Below are positions 44,131-52,729 of a DNA stretch of 64,000 nucleotides, one piece after another; position 1 is the first letter of the stretch; each line of letters opens with the position of its first letter. Origin of the DNA: Paenibacillus vietnamensis (GTDB lineage Bacteria > Bacillota > Bacilli > Paenibacillales > Paenibacillaceae); the NCBI RefSeq assembly GCF_020169515.1, contig NZ_JAHMHW010000006.1, positions 226,069 through 290,068 of the forward strand, written 5' to 3'. The notes under the pieces are model-generated. The model was not told the origin of the DNA. It was given only the letters and a program-made list of their open reading frames with translations, and did no database searches. Both the position numbers and the translations under genes were made by a program.

Positions 44131-44175
44131 GCTGCGCACAAACCGTCAGCCGCATCTTTGCGCAGCTCGGTTCTG
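44131..44175 (-). repeat. Dispersed palindromic repeat, copy B
   Basis: Read on the minus strand it is CAGAACCGAGCTGCGCAAAG..., matching copy A at 51354 in 40 of 45 positions. All five differences are transitions. Nested arms AACCG/CGGTT and GCTGC/GCGGC (G.U allowed) form a hairpin. It lies in the gap between parA and noc, with further weak similarity extending to about 44110. Confidence 0.8.
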
Positions 44176-44247
44176 TGCCGCCTTCTTGAGGATCAGCATG
44201 CGTCCCGCCATAATAGTTATCGCATAAACAAAGCTATAAACGGCATC

Positions 44248-44269
44248 GCCGTCCTCAGTTGAGGACGGC
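44248..44269 (-). terminator. Possible terminator of noc
   Basis: GCCGTCCTCA-GT-TGAGGACGGC, a perfect 10-bp stem 75 nt past the noc stop on the minus strand. The T-run is weak (CCGTTTATAG). Confidence 0.5.
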
Positions 44270-44342
44270 ACTAATTTCTTATTCAAAACCATTATTCAAG
44301 CCATTCCGTTTGCATTCACTTGCAATCTATGTAATGGCTATT

Positions 44343-45161
44343 CTATCGTTTCGGAATTTGAATGACGATCTCATAATGATCATCATAATCCTTTTCATTC
44401 GTTTTAATAGGAAGTCCGGATCCGCTAACCATATCAATGGATTGCCTGATCGTATTCAGCGCTAGACGCACATCCTTCGTGAAGGATACACGCTTCGCTT
44501 TTTTAATTTTGTTCGATTCCTTCAAAAAAGCGATTCTTGCTTCCGTCTGCTTCACGTTCAAATCCTTGGTCACAATCTCATCAAGCACCTTGAGCTGAAG
44601 CTCCTCATTATCTAAAGAAAGCAGCGCTCTGGCATGACGTTCGGTAATTTTCCGGTCCGCAAGCGCCAACTTAATAGTATCATTTAACATTAATAATCGC
44701 AATTTATTAGCAATGGTAGACTGGCTTTTACCCAGTCGTTGAGCCAGGCTTTCCTGCGTCAGCTGATGCAGCTCTATTAATTTCTGATAGGCCAACGCTT
44801 CTTCTATAGCGGACAGATTTTCTCTCTGAAGGTTTTCTATTAAAGCGATGGACGCGGTCTGGGAATCGTTGAATTCACGAACAATACCCGGAATCGTATC
44901 GTAACCGAGCTTCGTGACGGCACGCCAACGTCGCTCGCCTGCGATGATTTCATATCTTCCGTTACGCATCCGAACGACTATAGGTTGTATCACACCGTGG
45001 GTTTTAATGGTTTGACAAAGCTCATCGATCCGTTCATCATCGAAAATGGTGCGCGGCTGAAAAGGGCTAGCATCGATTTCATGTATCGGAATTTGTTTAA
45101 CTTCATCTTGTGGAGTACGCTGGTCGGACAATCCGAATAAACGAGAAATTTGTTCTTTCAT
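44343..45161 (-). CDS. noc: Nucleoid occlusion protein Noc
   Basis: A ParB-like CTP-dependent protein that binds DNA across the origin half of the chromosome and blocks FtsZ assembly over the nucleoid (272 aa). N-terminal amphipathic start [11 protein letters not shown] fits membrane targeting. [26 protein letters not shown] and [17 protein letters not shown] are the ParB-family motifs; the helix-turn-helix part is [18 protein letters not shown] chose ATG 45161 with GGTGGT 10 nt upstream. No Noc box (TATTTCCCGGGAAATA) was seen in the window. Confidence 0.95.
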   Translation of the reverse strand: MKEQISRLFGLSDQRTPQDEVKQIPIHEIDASPFQPRTIFDDERIDELCQTIKTHGVIQPIVVRMRNGRYEIIAGERRWRAVTKLGYDTIPGIVREFNDSQTASIALIENLQRENLSAIEEALAYQKLIELHQLTQESLAQRLGKSQSTIANKLRLLMLNDTIKLALADRKITERHARALLSLDNEELQLKVLDEIVTKDLNVKQTEARIAFLKESNKIKKAKRVSFTKDVRLALNTIRQSIDMVSGSGLPIKTNEKDYDDHYEIVIQIPKR

Positions 45162-45226
45162 ATCGATCATTACCACCCGATCATGAGATAAACCTTGAAT
45201 ACGTACCTCAACTGATAATCGAACAG

Positions 45227-45248
45227 ATTATATCGAATATTCATTCGA
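45227..45248 (-). promoter_or_regulatory. Possible noc -10 with adjacent palindrome
   Basis: Minus strand: TATAAT (45227-45232) directly after the perfect 6-bp inverted repeat TCGAAT-GAAT-ATTCGA (45233-45248). The -35 is poor, which fits a controlled promoter, but no regulator is known. Confidence 0.4.
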
Positions 45249-45335
45249 TTATGCTGCAAAATCAACTCTATTTCCTATTAGAAGATAATAGTGCCGATTC
45301 ATTCAGTTAGTAGTAGCTGCAAGGTTTTTGAAAAT

Positions 45336-45587
45336 ACAAGCGCAAACGGCTGAGGCCTTCCCTTGGAGGGCCCAGTTTCCGTTTCGTTTCGTCATTTTTG
45401 TGACCAATCCGGGTACATGAGGTTCGTCGCAAAGCTTTAGCATTTGCCGCCGGAAGACATCTATTACCGTTTACGCTAGAAGTTCAATCATCGTAAATGA
45501 CATGCTGTGCAGCTCATCCGCAACATAGCTTGTACCGGCTGGAGAAACGGACTGTCAAGCGTAAACGGCTGACGCAGCTCGGTTCTG
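45336..45587. repeat. Cluster of degenerate palindromic repeat copies C, D, E
   Basis: The 622-bp gap between noc and rsmG (45162-45783) has no gene. Copy C (45553-45587, minus) shares CAGAACCGAGCTGCG and CAGCCGTTTACGCTTG with copy A at 51354, lacking its middle third. Shorter, less similar copies are at 45336-45357 (minus, CAGCCGTTTGCGCTTG) and about 45421-45484 (plus, ending CCGTTTACGCTAG). The palindrome-rich gap also holds a parS site near its end. Confidence 0.65.
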
Positions 45588-45748
45588 TACCGTCTATATA
45601 TGGAAATAAGCTCGTTTCGCGGTGAAATATAATCATTTCACATCCGTTCACAGAAAACAGAGCATGTACAGACATATCAATAGCAACATTAGATTTCTCT
45701 AATAGATTTCGACTTCTACAAATCGATCTCCTGCTTGACACCCCTAAT

Positions 45749-45764
45749 TGTTTCACGTGGAACA
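45749..45764. promoter_or_regulatory. parS site upstream of rsmG
   Basis: TGTTTCACGTGGAACA, whose complement is TGTTCCACGTGAAACA, an exact match to the parS consensus and the reverse of the site in parB. It lies 20 bp past the rsmG stop. Confidence 0.95.
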
Positions 45765-45783
45765 TTATCATGTGTCATATGTG

Positions 45784-46506
45784 TTACATCAAAGGCTGCT
45801 TAAGCGGTGTTCCTGCTTTTCTAGGGTATTTGCGTGGAGTCACATCTGTCTTCTCTATCATTACAATATGACGCTCCGATTGTTCATTCGGCAGCTTGAG
45901 CTCATGCTGAGCCTTCAATCTTCCTTTCAGCTCTCGTAAGCTAACTGCAGCTTCCCGGATTTCTTCCTCCGACTGTGCGCCTTTCATGGCGACAAACATT
46001 CCGCCTTTCTTAACGAAAGGCAAGCAAAACTCATTTAAGACATTAAGGCGGGCGACAGCTCTCGCCGTTACCAGATCATAACCGTCGCGATGCTCGGGCT
46101 GCTGGGCGAGATCCTCAGCTCGTCCATGCAGGCAGATGACGTTTTGCAATCGAAGCTCCTCGGCTAAATGGGTTAAAAATTGAATTCTCTTGTTCAAGGA
46201 ATCTACGATCATAACCTGCAGGTGAGGAAAACATATTTTCAGCGGGATACTTGGAAAGCCTGCCCCCGAACCGATGTCGGCAAGCTTCTTCACCTCATTC
46301 AAATCCGTATAGAAAGAGAGAGAAGCCGAATCGTAAAAATGCTTTTCATAAACCGCATCTCTCTCCGTAATTCCGGTTAAATTCATCTTCTCATTCCACT
46401 CAACCAGCAGGCGGTAATAGGTTTCAAACTGTCCAAGCTGAACGGCGGAGAGCGTAATGCCGCCCTCCTCCATCCGTTTTGTAAACCATTGAAGTGTCGT
46501 ATCCAT
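45784..46506 (-). CDS. rsmG: 16S rRNA (guanine527-N7)-methyltransferase RsmG
   Basis: A SAM-dependent methyltransferase modifying G527 of 16S rRNA (240 aa; formerly GidB). Loss causes low-level streptomycin resistance in other bacteria. The SAM motif LADIGSGAGFPSIPLKI is at about 70-86, followed by VDSLNKRIQFLTHLAEEL, and VTARAVARLNVL is the conserved motif. The gene starts 1 nt after the mnmG stop, in the conserved mnmE-mnmG-rsmG string. Confidence 0.97.
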   Translation of the reverse strand: MDTTLQWFTKRMEEGGITLSAVQLGQFETYYRLLVEWNEKMNLTGITERDAVYEKHFYDSASLSFYTDLNEVKKLADIGSGAGFPSIPLKICFPHLQVMIVDSLNKRIQFLTHLAEELRLQNVICLHGRAEDLAQQPEHRDGYDLVTARAVARLNVLNEFCLPFVKKGGMFVAMKGAQSEEEIREAAVSLRELKGRLKAQHELKLPNEQSERHIVMIEKTDVTPRKYPRKAGTPLKQPLM

Positions 46507-46507
46507 C

Positions 46508-48397
46508 TTATGAGCTCCTTGCCGCAGTCACTCGATTGTAATGTTCCAAATAAACGAGTAGGATCGAAATGTCCGCCGGCGTAACTCCCGCGATGCGGGA
46601 AGCTTGCCCGATGGAGAGCGGCCTGATCGCAGCAAGCTTTTGCTTCGCCTCGGATGCCAGGCTGTTTACGTCGTTGTAGTCAATGTCGTCAGGGATAAGC
46701 TTTTTCTCCATTTTGTTCAAACGCTCCACCTGAATCAGCTGCTTCTCAATATAACCAGCATACTTGATCTGGATTTCGACCTGCTCCTTCATCTCTTCCG
46801 TCATTTCCGGCGTAGAAGGAACAACGGTTTCCAGCATCGCGTAAGTGACTTCAGGACGGCGCAGCAAGGACAAGGCGTCGGTTCCGTTCACCATCGGAGC
46901 CGTACCGGCTGCCTCCAGCATTCCGTTCACTTGATCCGGCTTTACCTTGATGCCGCGAAGCCGTTCGATATCCTGCTCAACCAGCTCTTTTTTGCGTAAA
47001 AAAGCCTGGTATCTCTCTTCGGTAATAAGTCCGATTTCATGGCCGATCGGCGTGAGCCGCAAATCCGCATTATCATGGCGGAGCAGCAGCCGGTATTCCG
47101 CACGGGAAGTAAGCAGGCGATAAGGATCGTTTGTCCCCTTCGTCACCAGATCATCGATCATGACGCCGATATAACCTTCGGAGCGTCCAATAATGACCGG
47201 CTCTTTCCCCTGCACCTTGCGAGCAGCGTTAATGCCTGCCATAATGCCTTGACCCGCCGCTTCCTCATAACCGGATGTGCCGTTAATTTGGCCGGCTGTG
47301 AACAAACCTTCTACAACCTTCGTCTCCAGGGAAGGCCAAAGCTGCGTCGGAACGACGGCATCGTACTCGATGGCATAGCCGTTGCGCATCATTTCGACTT
47401 TTTCCAAGCCGGGAATCGAACGCAAAATGCCCAGCTGCACATCCTCCGGCATGCTGGTCGAAAGACCTTGCACATAATACTCCGAAGTGTTCTTGCCTTC
47501 CGGCTCGAGAAAAATTTGATGCTTCGGTTTATCGGCGAACCGTACGATTTTATCTTCTATAGAAGGGCAATACCGCGGACCCGTTCCTTCGATCGCTCCC
47601 GAGAACATCGGCGCCCGATGCAAATTGTCGTTAATAATTTTGTGCGTCGTTTCCGAGGTATACGTTAACCAGCACGGAAGCTGCTCATTATCCGAGGACT
47701 TCGTCTCATAGGAAAAAAATTTCGGATTGTCGTCACCCGGCTGGATTTCCGTCTTCGAAAAATCGATCGTATCCTTGTGCACGCGCGGAGGCGTGCCGGT
47801 CTTGAAGCGCACGAGCTGGAGACCGTGCTCCTTCAGGCTGGCCGACAATTTAAGCGACGGCTGCTGATTGTTCGGCCCGCTCTCGTACATCAGCTCGCCC
47901 ATAATGATTTTGCCGCGTAAATAGGTTCCCGTCGTGACGACCGTCACGCGCGAACGATATTCCGCTCCTGTCTTGGTTACGATACCGAGACATTTGCCGT
48001 CCTCCACGATCAATTCCTCCGCCATTCCTTGACGAAGCGTCAAATTCGGCGTTTCCTCAATCGTCTTCTTCATCATATGCTGATAATCGAATTTATCGGC
48101 TTGCGCCCGAAGCGCATGCACCGCCGGACCTTTGCCCGTGTTGAGCATTCTCATCTGAATAAACGTCTTATCGATGTTCCGTCCCATTTCGCCGCCAAGC
48201 GCATCAATTTCCCGCACCACGTGGCCTTTGGCCGGACCTCCGATCGACGGGTTGCACGGCATGAATGCGACCATATCCAAATTGATCGTCAGCAGCAGCG
48301 TCTCGCAGCCCATACGCGCCGCGGCAAGTGCGGCTTCGCAGCCCGCGTGCCCCGCTCCGATGACAATCACATCATATTCACCAGCTATATAACGCAT
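46508..48397 (-). CDS. mnmG: tRNA uridine-5-carboxymethylaminomethyl modification enzyme MnmG
   Basis: An FAD/NADH protein (629 aa; GidA) that with MnmE forms cmnm5U34 on tRNAs. The FAD motif [21 protein letters not shown] is at about 10-30. Other motifs are [27 protein letters not shown] (about 46-72) and [12 protein letters not shown]. The central part has [14 protein letters not shown] [14 protein letters not shown], and the C-terminal helical domain binds MnmE. It is separated from mnmE by 21 nt. Both genes are chromosomal-origin markers in Firmicutes. Confidence 0.98.
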   Translation of the reverse strand: MRYIAGEYDVIVIGAGHAGCEAALAAARMGCETLLLTINLDMVAFMPCNPSIGGPAKGHVVREIDALGGEMGRNIDKTFIQMRMLNTGKGPAVHALRAQADKFDYQHMMKKTIEETPNLTLRQGMAEELIVEDGKCLGIVTKTGAEYRSRVTVVTTGTYLRGKIIMGELMYESGPNNQQPSLKLSASLKEHGLQLVRFKTGTPPRVHKDTIDFSKTEIQPGDDNPKFFSYETKSSDNEQLPCWLTYTSETTHKIINDNLHRAPMFSGAIEGTGPRYCPSIEDKIVRFADKPKHQIFLEPEGKNTSEYYVQGLSTSMPEDVQLGILRSIPGLEKVEMMRNGYAIEYDAVVPTQLWPSLETKVVEGLFTAGQINGTSGYEEAAGQGIMAGINAARKVQGKEPVIIGRSEGYIGVMIDDLVTKGTNDPYRLLTSRAEYRLLLRHDNADLRLTPIGHEIGLITEERYQAFLRKKELVEQDIERLRGIKVKPDQVNGMLEAAGTAPMVNGTDALSLLRRPEVTYAMLETVVPSTPEMTEEMKEQVEIQIKYAGYIEKQLIQVERLNKMEKKLIPDDIDYNDVNSLASEAKQKLAAIRPLSIGQASRIAGVTPADISILLVYLEHYNRVTAARSS

Positions 48398-48418
48398 TTC
48401 GTTTCACCTTCTCTTCCT

Positions 48419-49798
48419 CTATTTACCTAAGCAAAATTGCGAAAAAATCTGATCGATCAGCGAATCTCCCGCTTCGTCGCCAAGTATTTCACCAAGCGAT
48501 TCCCATGCGGATCGCGCATCGATCTGTATCACATCAATCGGAATCCCCATATGGGAAGCTTCGACAGCATCCGCTAACGACTGCTTCGCACGTTTCAACA
48601 AAGAAATATGCCTAACGTTGCTGACATATGTCAAATCTCCCGATTCCAGCTGTCCCTCAAAAAACATGTCGGTGATCGCCCGTTCGAGCCTCTCCAGACC
48701 CTCTTCCTTCAGAACCGATAATTTCACGATCGATTCGCTAGGAAACGACTTCTCCACCACCTCAAATTCTAATTGATGCGGCAAGTCAGTCTTATTTATG
48801 ACAATTATTACCGGACGGTCCTTTAATAGCTCTAAAAGCGCATAGTCCTCGTCCTGGAGCTTCTCATTGTAATTCAATACGAACAAGATCAGGTCCGCAT
48901 CTTCAAGAGCATTTCTGGAACGCTCTACCCCTATACGTTCAACGACGTCGTTCGTTTCCCGGATTCCGGCCGTATCAAGCAGCCTTAGCGGAATTCCGTT
49001 CAAAGATACGTACTGCTCGATGACATCCCGCGTCGTACCCGGAATATCCGTCACAATCGCTTTGTTCTCCTGCGTCAGCATATTCATCAGCGAAGACTTT
49101 CCGACGTTCGGCCGCCCGACAATTGCCGTCATAATGCCTTCACGTAATATTTTGCCTTCGTTCGCCGTTTTTAACAGACGATCTATTTCATCAATAGCAA
49201 TGGCGCATTGGTCGCGAATATAGGCACTCGTCATTTCCTCTACGTCATGCTCCGGATAGTCAATATTCACTTCGATATGGGCAAGCAGCTCGATAACGGT
49301 CTGTCTGAGCGCTTTGATCCGTTTCGACAAAATTCCCTCCGCTTGCTTTCGCGCCACGGAAAACGCACGGTCCGATTTAGAGCGGATCAAGTCGATTACC
49401 GCTTCGGCCTGCATCAAATCGATGCGCCCGTTCAGAAACGCCCTCTTCGTAAACTCACCCGGCTCCGCTGTCCGGATGCCGTCTAACTGCAGAACAATAT
49501 CAAGCACTTTTTTGACGGCAATAACGCCGCCATGCGCGTTGATCTCAACGACATCCTCCGCCGTGAACGAGCGGGGACCGCGCATCAAAGTAATGAGAAC
49601 CTCTTCAACGGGCTCCTTAGTAGTCGGATCTATAATATGGCCATAATGCACCGTATGCGTTTCTGCGTCCTTCAGACTTATTTTCGAACGGAACACCCGG
49701 GAAATCCCTTCGACAGCATCCGGCCCGCTCACGCGGATTATGGCTATGCCGCCTTCCCCGACTGCTGTCGAAATAGCTGCAATCGTATCGTATATCAT
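48419..49798 (-). CDS. mnmE: tRNA modification GTPase MnmE (TrmE)
   Basis: A 459-aa GTPase with an N-terminal formyl-THF-binding domain (about 1-118, IAAISTAVGEGGIAIIRVSG), a central helical domain, a G domain with P-loop GRPNVGKSSLMN (about 227-238), DTAG in LLDTAGIRET, NKTD in VINKTDLP and the C-terminal FCLGK. The C-terminal cysteine is the one required in the family. It pairs with MnmG. RBS AGAGGTG is 10 nt before ATG. Confidence 0.98.
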   Translation of the reverse strand: MIYDTIAAISTAVGEGGIAIIRVSGPDAVEGISRVFRSKISLKDAETHTVHYGHIIDPTTKEPVEEVLITLMRGPRSFTAEDVVEINAHGGVIAVKKVLDIVLQLDGIRTAEPGEFTKRAFLNGRIDLMQAEAVIDLIRSKSDRAFSVARKQAEGILSKRIKALRQTVIELLAHIEVNIDYPEHDVEEMTSAYIRDQCAIAIDEIDRLLKTANEGKILREGIMTAIVGRPNVGKSSLMNMLTQENKAIVTDIPGTTRDVIEQYVSLNGIPLRLLDTAGIRETNDVVERIGVERSRNALEDADLILFVLNYNEKLQDEDYALLELLKDRPVIIVINKTDLPHQLEFEVVEKSFPSESIVKLSVLKEEGLERLERAITDMFFEGQLESGDLTYVSNVRHISLLKRAKQSLADAVEASHMGIPIDVIQIDARSAWESLGEILGDEAGDSLIDQIFSQFCLGK

Positions 49799-49822
49799 CG
49801 GCTGTCAGCACCTCTCAAATGG

Positions 49823-49855
49823 AAAAACAGCAATGACCGTAAAGAGCCATTGCTG
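49823..49855 (-). terminator. Terminator after jag
   Basis: Minus strand: CAGCAATG/CATTGCTG stem, then TTTTT. Placed between jag and mnmE. Confidence 0.75.
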
Positions 49856-49881
49856 CGAATAACGTACCGTAAACTATAGAA

Positions 49882-50520
49882 TTACCGCTGCGCAGGCTCC
49901 TGCCTGAGCGCAATAACGACTCGCCGGTTAGGCTCGTCGCCCTTACTGAACGTCTTGACTTTAGGGTGATTTTGAAGCTGTGAATGAATAACCTTGCGCT
50001 CATGCGGCGCCATCGGCTCCAGGACGACTTCCTTCCTGGTCCGGATGACCCGCCCTGCCAATCGGTCGGATAAATCCTCCAACGTCTTGCGCCGGCGCTC
50101 GCGAAAATCCTCTGCATCAAGCACGATTCGCAAATGACTGTCCGAATAGCGATTAGCCACAATATTAACCAAGTACTGTAAAGCATCCAACGTTTGTCCG
50201 CGGCGGCCGATCAGCATGCCAAGGTCGCCGCTGCCCGATACGGACAGCAAGGTGCCTTCCCTTGTCTGCTTACGGTCGATGTTCACTTGCAGCCCCATCG
50301 TGCCGGACACTTCTAGCAGAAATTGCTCCGCTTCCAGCATCGGATCAGGGATAAGCTCAAGCTCGACTTTCGCTTCCTTAGCGCCGAACAAACCGAAAAA
50401 ACCTTTCGCCGGCTGCTCGATCACATTTGTTTTGACGCGGTCTTCAGTAACTTGCAATTGTACCAACCCGTTACGCACAGCATCGTCTATCGTCTTGCCC
50501 GATGCAACGATTTTCTTCAT
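49882..50520 (-). CDS. jag: RNA-binding protein Jag (KhpB)
   Basis: A 212-aa protein. It has an N-terminal Jag domain (about 1-50, MKKIVASGKTIDDAVRNGLVQL), then a KH domain (about 80-150) with IGRRGQTLDALQYLVN, and an R3H domain at the end (APHERKVIHSQLQNHPKVKTFSKGDEPNRRVVI). In other Firmicutes it works with KhpA as an RNA chaperone and affects cell length. It overlaps the yidC stop by 4 nt. Confidence 0.96.
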   Translation of the reverse strand: MKKIVASGKTIDDAVRNGLVQLQVTEDRVKTNVIEQPAKGFFGLFGAKEAKVELELIPDPMLEAEQFLLEVSGTMGLQVNIDRKQTREGTLLSVSGSGDLGMLIGRRGQTLDALQYLVNIVANRYSDSHLRIVLDAEDFRERRRKTLEDLSDRLAGRVIRTRKEVVLEPMAPHERKVIHSQLQNHPKVKTFSKGDEPNRRVVIALRQEPAQR

Positions 50521-51296
50521 TTCACGGCAACCTCCTTGCCCTTTTCAGAGGAACGAACGTATAGGAAGTAGTTTTGAACGATTGTGTAAACGTTGCTGTA
50601 TACCCAGTACAAAGGCAGTGCTGCCGGGAAGGAGATCGCCATGACAAAGATTAACACCGGAAAAATAGCCAGCATCATTCCCATGCCGGGCATTGTCTGC
50701 GTCTGCTGCTTCTGCATCATCTTCGATTGAATAAAGGTAGTCGCTGCTGCAAGAATCGGCAAAATGTAATACGGATCCTTCTCGCCGAGCTGCAGCCACA
50801 GGAACGTATGCTCACGAATATCCGGATTTTTATAAATCGCATTGTACAACGCGATAAAAATCGGCATCTGCACGATTAGCGGCAAACAGCCCGCCATCGG
50901 ATTCACCTGATGCTTCTGGAACAGCTTCATCGTTTCCTCTTGCTGCTTTTGCGGATTATCCTTGTACTTCTTCTTGATCTCGGCCATTTCCGGCTGCAAA
51001 GCCTGCATCGCCTTCGAGCTGCGGTACTGTTTGAGAGTGAGCGGCAAAATGAGCGTTCTTACAATAATCGTCAGCAGCAATATGGCAAGCCCGTACGAGT
51101 CGCCGAACCATGAGGCAAACTTGTCGAGCGTCATTGCGAAGTAATAGACGACATTTTTCTCCCAGAAGTTACCCTTGAGCAAGTCGGCGGTTTCCGTCGT
51201 TTGGTTGACCGGCGCGCCGCAGCCTGCCAGCAGGGCCATCACCATAACCAGACCAGCCACTAACAGCCATTTTTTCTTCGTGATCCGAAACAACAT
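50517..51296 (-). CDS. yidC: Membrane protein insertase YidC (SpoIIIJ)
   Basis: Inserts membrane proteins, with or without Sec, and is essential in sporulation in B. subtilis (SpoIIIJ). Here 259 aa. The N-terminus is a lipoprotein signal (LVMVMALLAGCGAPVN, lipobox cysteine at about 25). Five membrane segments follow; conserved are VRTLILPLTLKQYRSSKAMQ, NPMAGCLPLIVQMPIFIALY and ALPLYWVYSNVYTIVQ. I chose ATG 51296 with AGAGGAG 5 nt upstream. The repeat at 51354 sits directly upstream. Confidence 0.97.
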   Translation of the reverse strand: MLFRITKKKWLLVAGLVMVMALLAGCGAPVNQTTETADLLKGNFWEKNVVYYFAMTLDKFASWFGDSYGLAILLLTIIVRTLILPLTLKQYRSSKAMQALQPEMAEIKKKYKDNPQKQQEETMKLFQKHQVNPMAGCLPLIVQMPIFIALYNAIYKNPDIREHTFLWLQLGEKDPYYILPILAAATTFIQSKMMQKQQTQTMPGMGMMLAIFPVLIFVMAISFPAALPLYWVYSNVYTIVQNYFLYVRSSEKGKEVAVK

Positions 51297-51353
51297 TAAA
51301 ACTCCTCTCTGAGAGCCATCGCGAAACGTATGCTGTGCCTTCCAAGGACGGAT

Positions 51354-51420
51354 CAGAACCGGGCTGCGCAAAGATGCAGCTAACGGTTCGTGCACAGCAG
51401 CAGCCGTTCACGCTTGTCAA
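51354..51420 (+). repeat. Dispersed palindromic repeat, copy A
   Basis: A 67-bp element beginning CAGAACCGGGCTGCGC and ending CAGCCGTTCACGCTTGTC. It folds as nested stems AACCG/CGGTT and GCTGC/GCAGC around loop GCAAAGAT. Copies B and C are in the gaps around noc, in opposite orientation. It lies between rnpA and yidC, where no gene was seen in 51297-51543. Confidence 0.8.
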
Positions 51421-51543
51421 TCTAGACTATACCATAATTTATGGGACAAAGAAACAATTTGCCTGTCCGTGCATCCGCTTACGCGAATCCGGTCAAGCCT
51501 TGCCCGCGGCCCCTGTCAAAACGCGCCTTAATTGCGTATGCGG

Positions 51544-51942
51544 CTACCGGCGGAAGCGAGCTTCAGCTTCTTGTTCGGCCTGCTTACCGCTGGACGAAGA
51601 CCCCGTTTTCAACAAACCGGCTCTCTTTAACACATGAAGGACGCTCTTCTCCATCTCTTTCATCTTCATAAGCGTCGCCGGCTTTCTGACGATCAGGATC
51701 AGGTCGGTTTTCGGAACGATGCGATGCGCGTGATGCCTGACGATTTCCTTAAGCATCCGCCGCATCCGGTTGCGGACGACGGCGTTCCCGATTTTTTTGC
51801 TCGCCGACACCCCAAGCCGGAACGGATCCGCAGCAGGCTGCTTCGACCAATATACGACAAACTGACCGTTGGCAAACGATTTGCCGCCCCTATAAATACG
51901 GCTGAACTCTTCCCGGTTGCGAAGACGCAATTTTCTTTGCAC
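51544..51942 (-). CDS. rnpA: Ribonuclease P protein component
   Basis: Protein subunit of RNase P for tRNA 5' processing (132 aa). The start is GTG at 51942 (MQRKLRLRNREEF), preceded by GGTGG at 9 nt; the frame extends 28 codons upstream but this is less likely. Motifs are EEFSRIYRGGKSFANGQFVVYW, LGVSASKKIGNAVVRNRMRRMLKE (the RNR motif) and a basic C-terminal extension (SSSSGKQAEQEAEARFRR) longer than usual. It follows rpmH. Confidence 0.96.
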   Translation of the reverse strand: MQRKLRLRNREEFSRIYRGGKSFANGQFVVYWSKQPAADPFRLGVSASKKIGNAVVRNRMRRMLKEIVRHHAHRIVPKTDLILIVRKPATLMKMKEMEKSVLHVLKRAGLLKTGSSSSGKQAEQEAEARFRR

Positions 51943-52010
51943 GACTGCAGGCCACCATTCCCTCTTAGAGCTTTTATCGGCACGGAACATTATCAGTATT
52001 AACACGAAGC

Positions 52011-52038
52011 AAAAAAAAAAGACCACCGGACGTGGTCT
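52011..52038 (-). terminator. Terminator between rpmH and rnpA
   Basis: Minus strand: AGACCAC-GTCCG-GTGGTCT followed by ten T. It lies 6 nt after rpmH, so most transcripts from the rpmH promoter probably end here, making L34 more abundant than RNase P protein. Confidence 0.92.
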
Positions 52039-52043
52039 TCTGC

Positions 52044-52178
52044 TTATGCGCTCAGTACTTTTCTTCCTTTTTGACGACGCGCTGCCAAAACTTTACGTCC
52101 GTTCTTTGTGCTCATCCGTTTGCGGAATCCATGCACTTTCGCGCGTTTGCTTACATTCGGTTTAAATGTAGGTCTCAT
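52044..52178 (-). CDS. rpmH: 50S ribosomal protein L34
   Basis: A 44-aa, highly basic protein: [20 protein letters not shown], then [20 protein letters not shown] and VLSA. All positions agree with the L34 family. ATG is preceded by AGGAGGTG. It is the first gene to the left of oriC and is transcribed away from it. Too short for most gene callers, but certain. Confidence 0.98.
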   Translation of the reverse strand: MRPTFKPNVSKRAKVHGFRKRMSTKNGRKVLAARRQKGRKVLSA

Positions 52179-52229
52179 TCGTACTGCACCTCCTATACTG
52201 CGTGTTTCCATTCAAAAAACGCTTTTACT

Positions 52230-52258
52230 ATTAAACCACGACAGCCGTCAAAAGTCAA
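52230..52258 (-). promoter_or_regulatory. rpmH promoter
   Basis: Minus strand: TTGACT, 17-nt spacer, TTTAAT, about 50 nt before the rpmH start. Confidence 0.75.
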
Positions 52259-52317
52259 TGACCGTCCCTCCGTCATCTCCATTCCAAATCTGTCTCCAAA
52301 AATTTTCGTTACACCCT

Positions 52318-52583
52318 TGTGGATAAATGCATGAAACGAGGTACGGAATCAAAAACTAATAACATGTGAATAATCCACAAGAGGGCAAAACGAACTTTGT
52401 CGAATTCTTAACAAGATATAAACAATATGTAGTGGTGTAGATAACTTTTATGCACAAGTGGTTGAGAGTGTGGATAAAATGCGCCAATCCGTTGAAATAT
52501 AAGGCATCTTTTGCTATGATAGTTATGTTTTCGTTGTGGATTAGAGCCATATCGCCTCAATTTTATCAACAACCTGTGGATAA
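52318..52583. other. oriC part 1: DnaA-box cluster upstream of dnaA
   Basis: In the 551-bp rpmH-dnaA gap, DnaA boxes (TTATCCACA) occur on either strand: perfect complements TGTGGATAA at 52318-52326, 52469-52477 and 52575-52583; one-mismatch boxes at 52371 (TAATCCACA), 52436 (TGTAGATAA), 52535 (TGTGGATTA) and 52563 (TTATCAACA). This equals the incA/incB region of B. subtilis. A+T-rich DNA is dense here. Confidence 0.93.
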
Positions 52584-52632
52584 CATTGTGAACAAACTCA
52601 TCCCCTATTTATAACTCATTCGCTTATATCTC

Positions 52633-52660
52633 TTCATAATGTGGATGCATTCGTTATAAT
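52633..52660 (+). promoter_or_regulatory. dnaA promoter
   Basis: TTCATA, 16-nt spacer, TATAAT (52655-52660), 70 nt before dnaA. A DnaA-box-like TGTGGATGC (52640-52648) lies in the spacer, which would allow autorepression. Confidence 0.6.
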
Positions 52661-52729
52661 ACCCACGTTTTCGACATTTTTTTGTGTAACTGCGCCGGCT
52701 GCGGCGATTTGGATAAGGAGTGACAGTCT

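Noticed and set aside
45612..45640. Possible Noc-binding box (CGTTTCGCGGTGAAATA)
   Set aside because: It is not a proper palindrome and differs from TATTTCCCGGGAAATA at several positions.
51297..51543. Possible yidD gene between rnpA and yidC
   Set aside because: No minus-strand frame with YidD motifs was found; the gap contains the dispersed repeat instead.
51943..52026. Longer rnpA start (28 extra codons)
   Set aside because: The extension has a hydrophobic, atypical N-terminus and runs into the rpmH terminator; the GTG at 51942 matches the family start.
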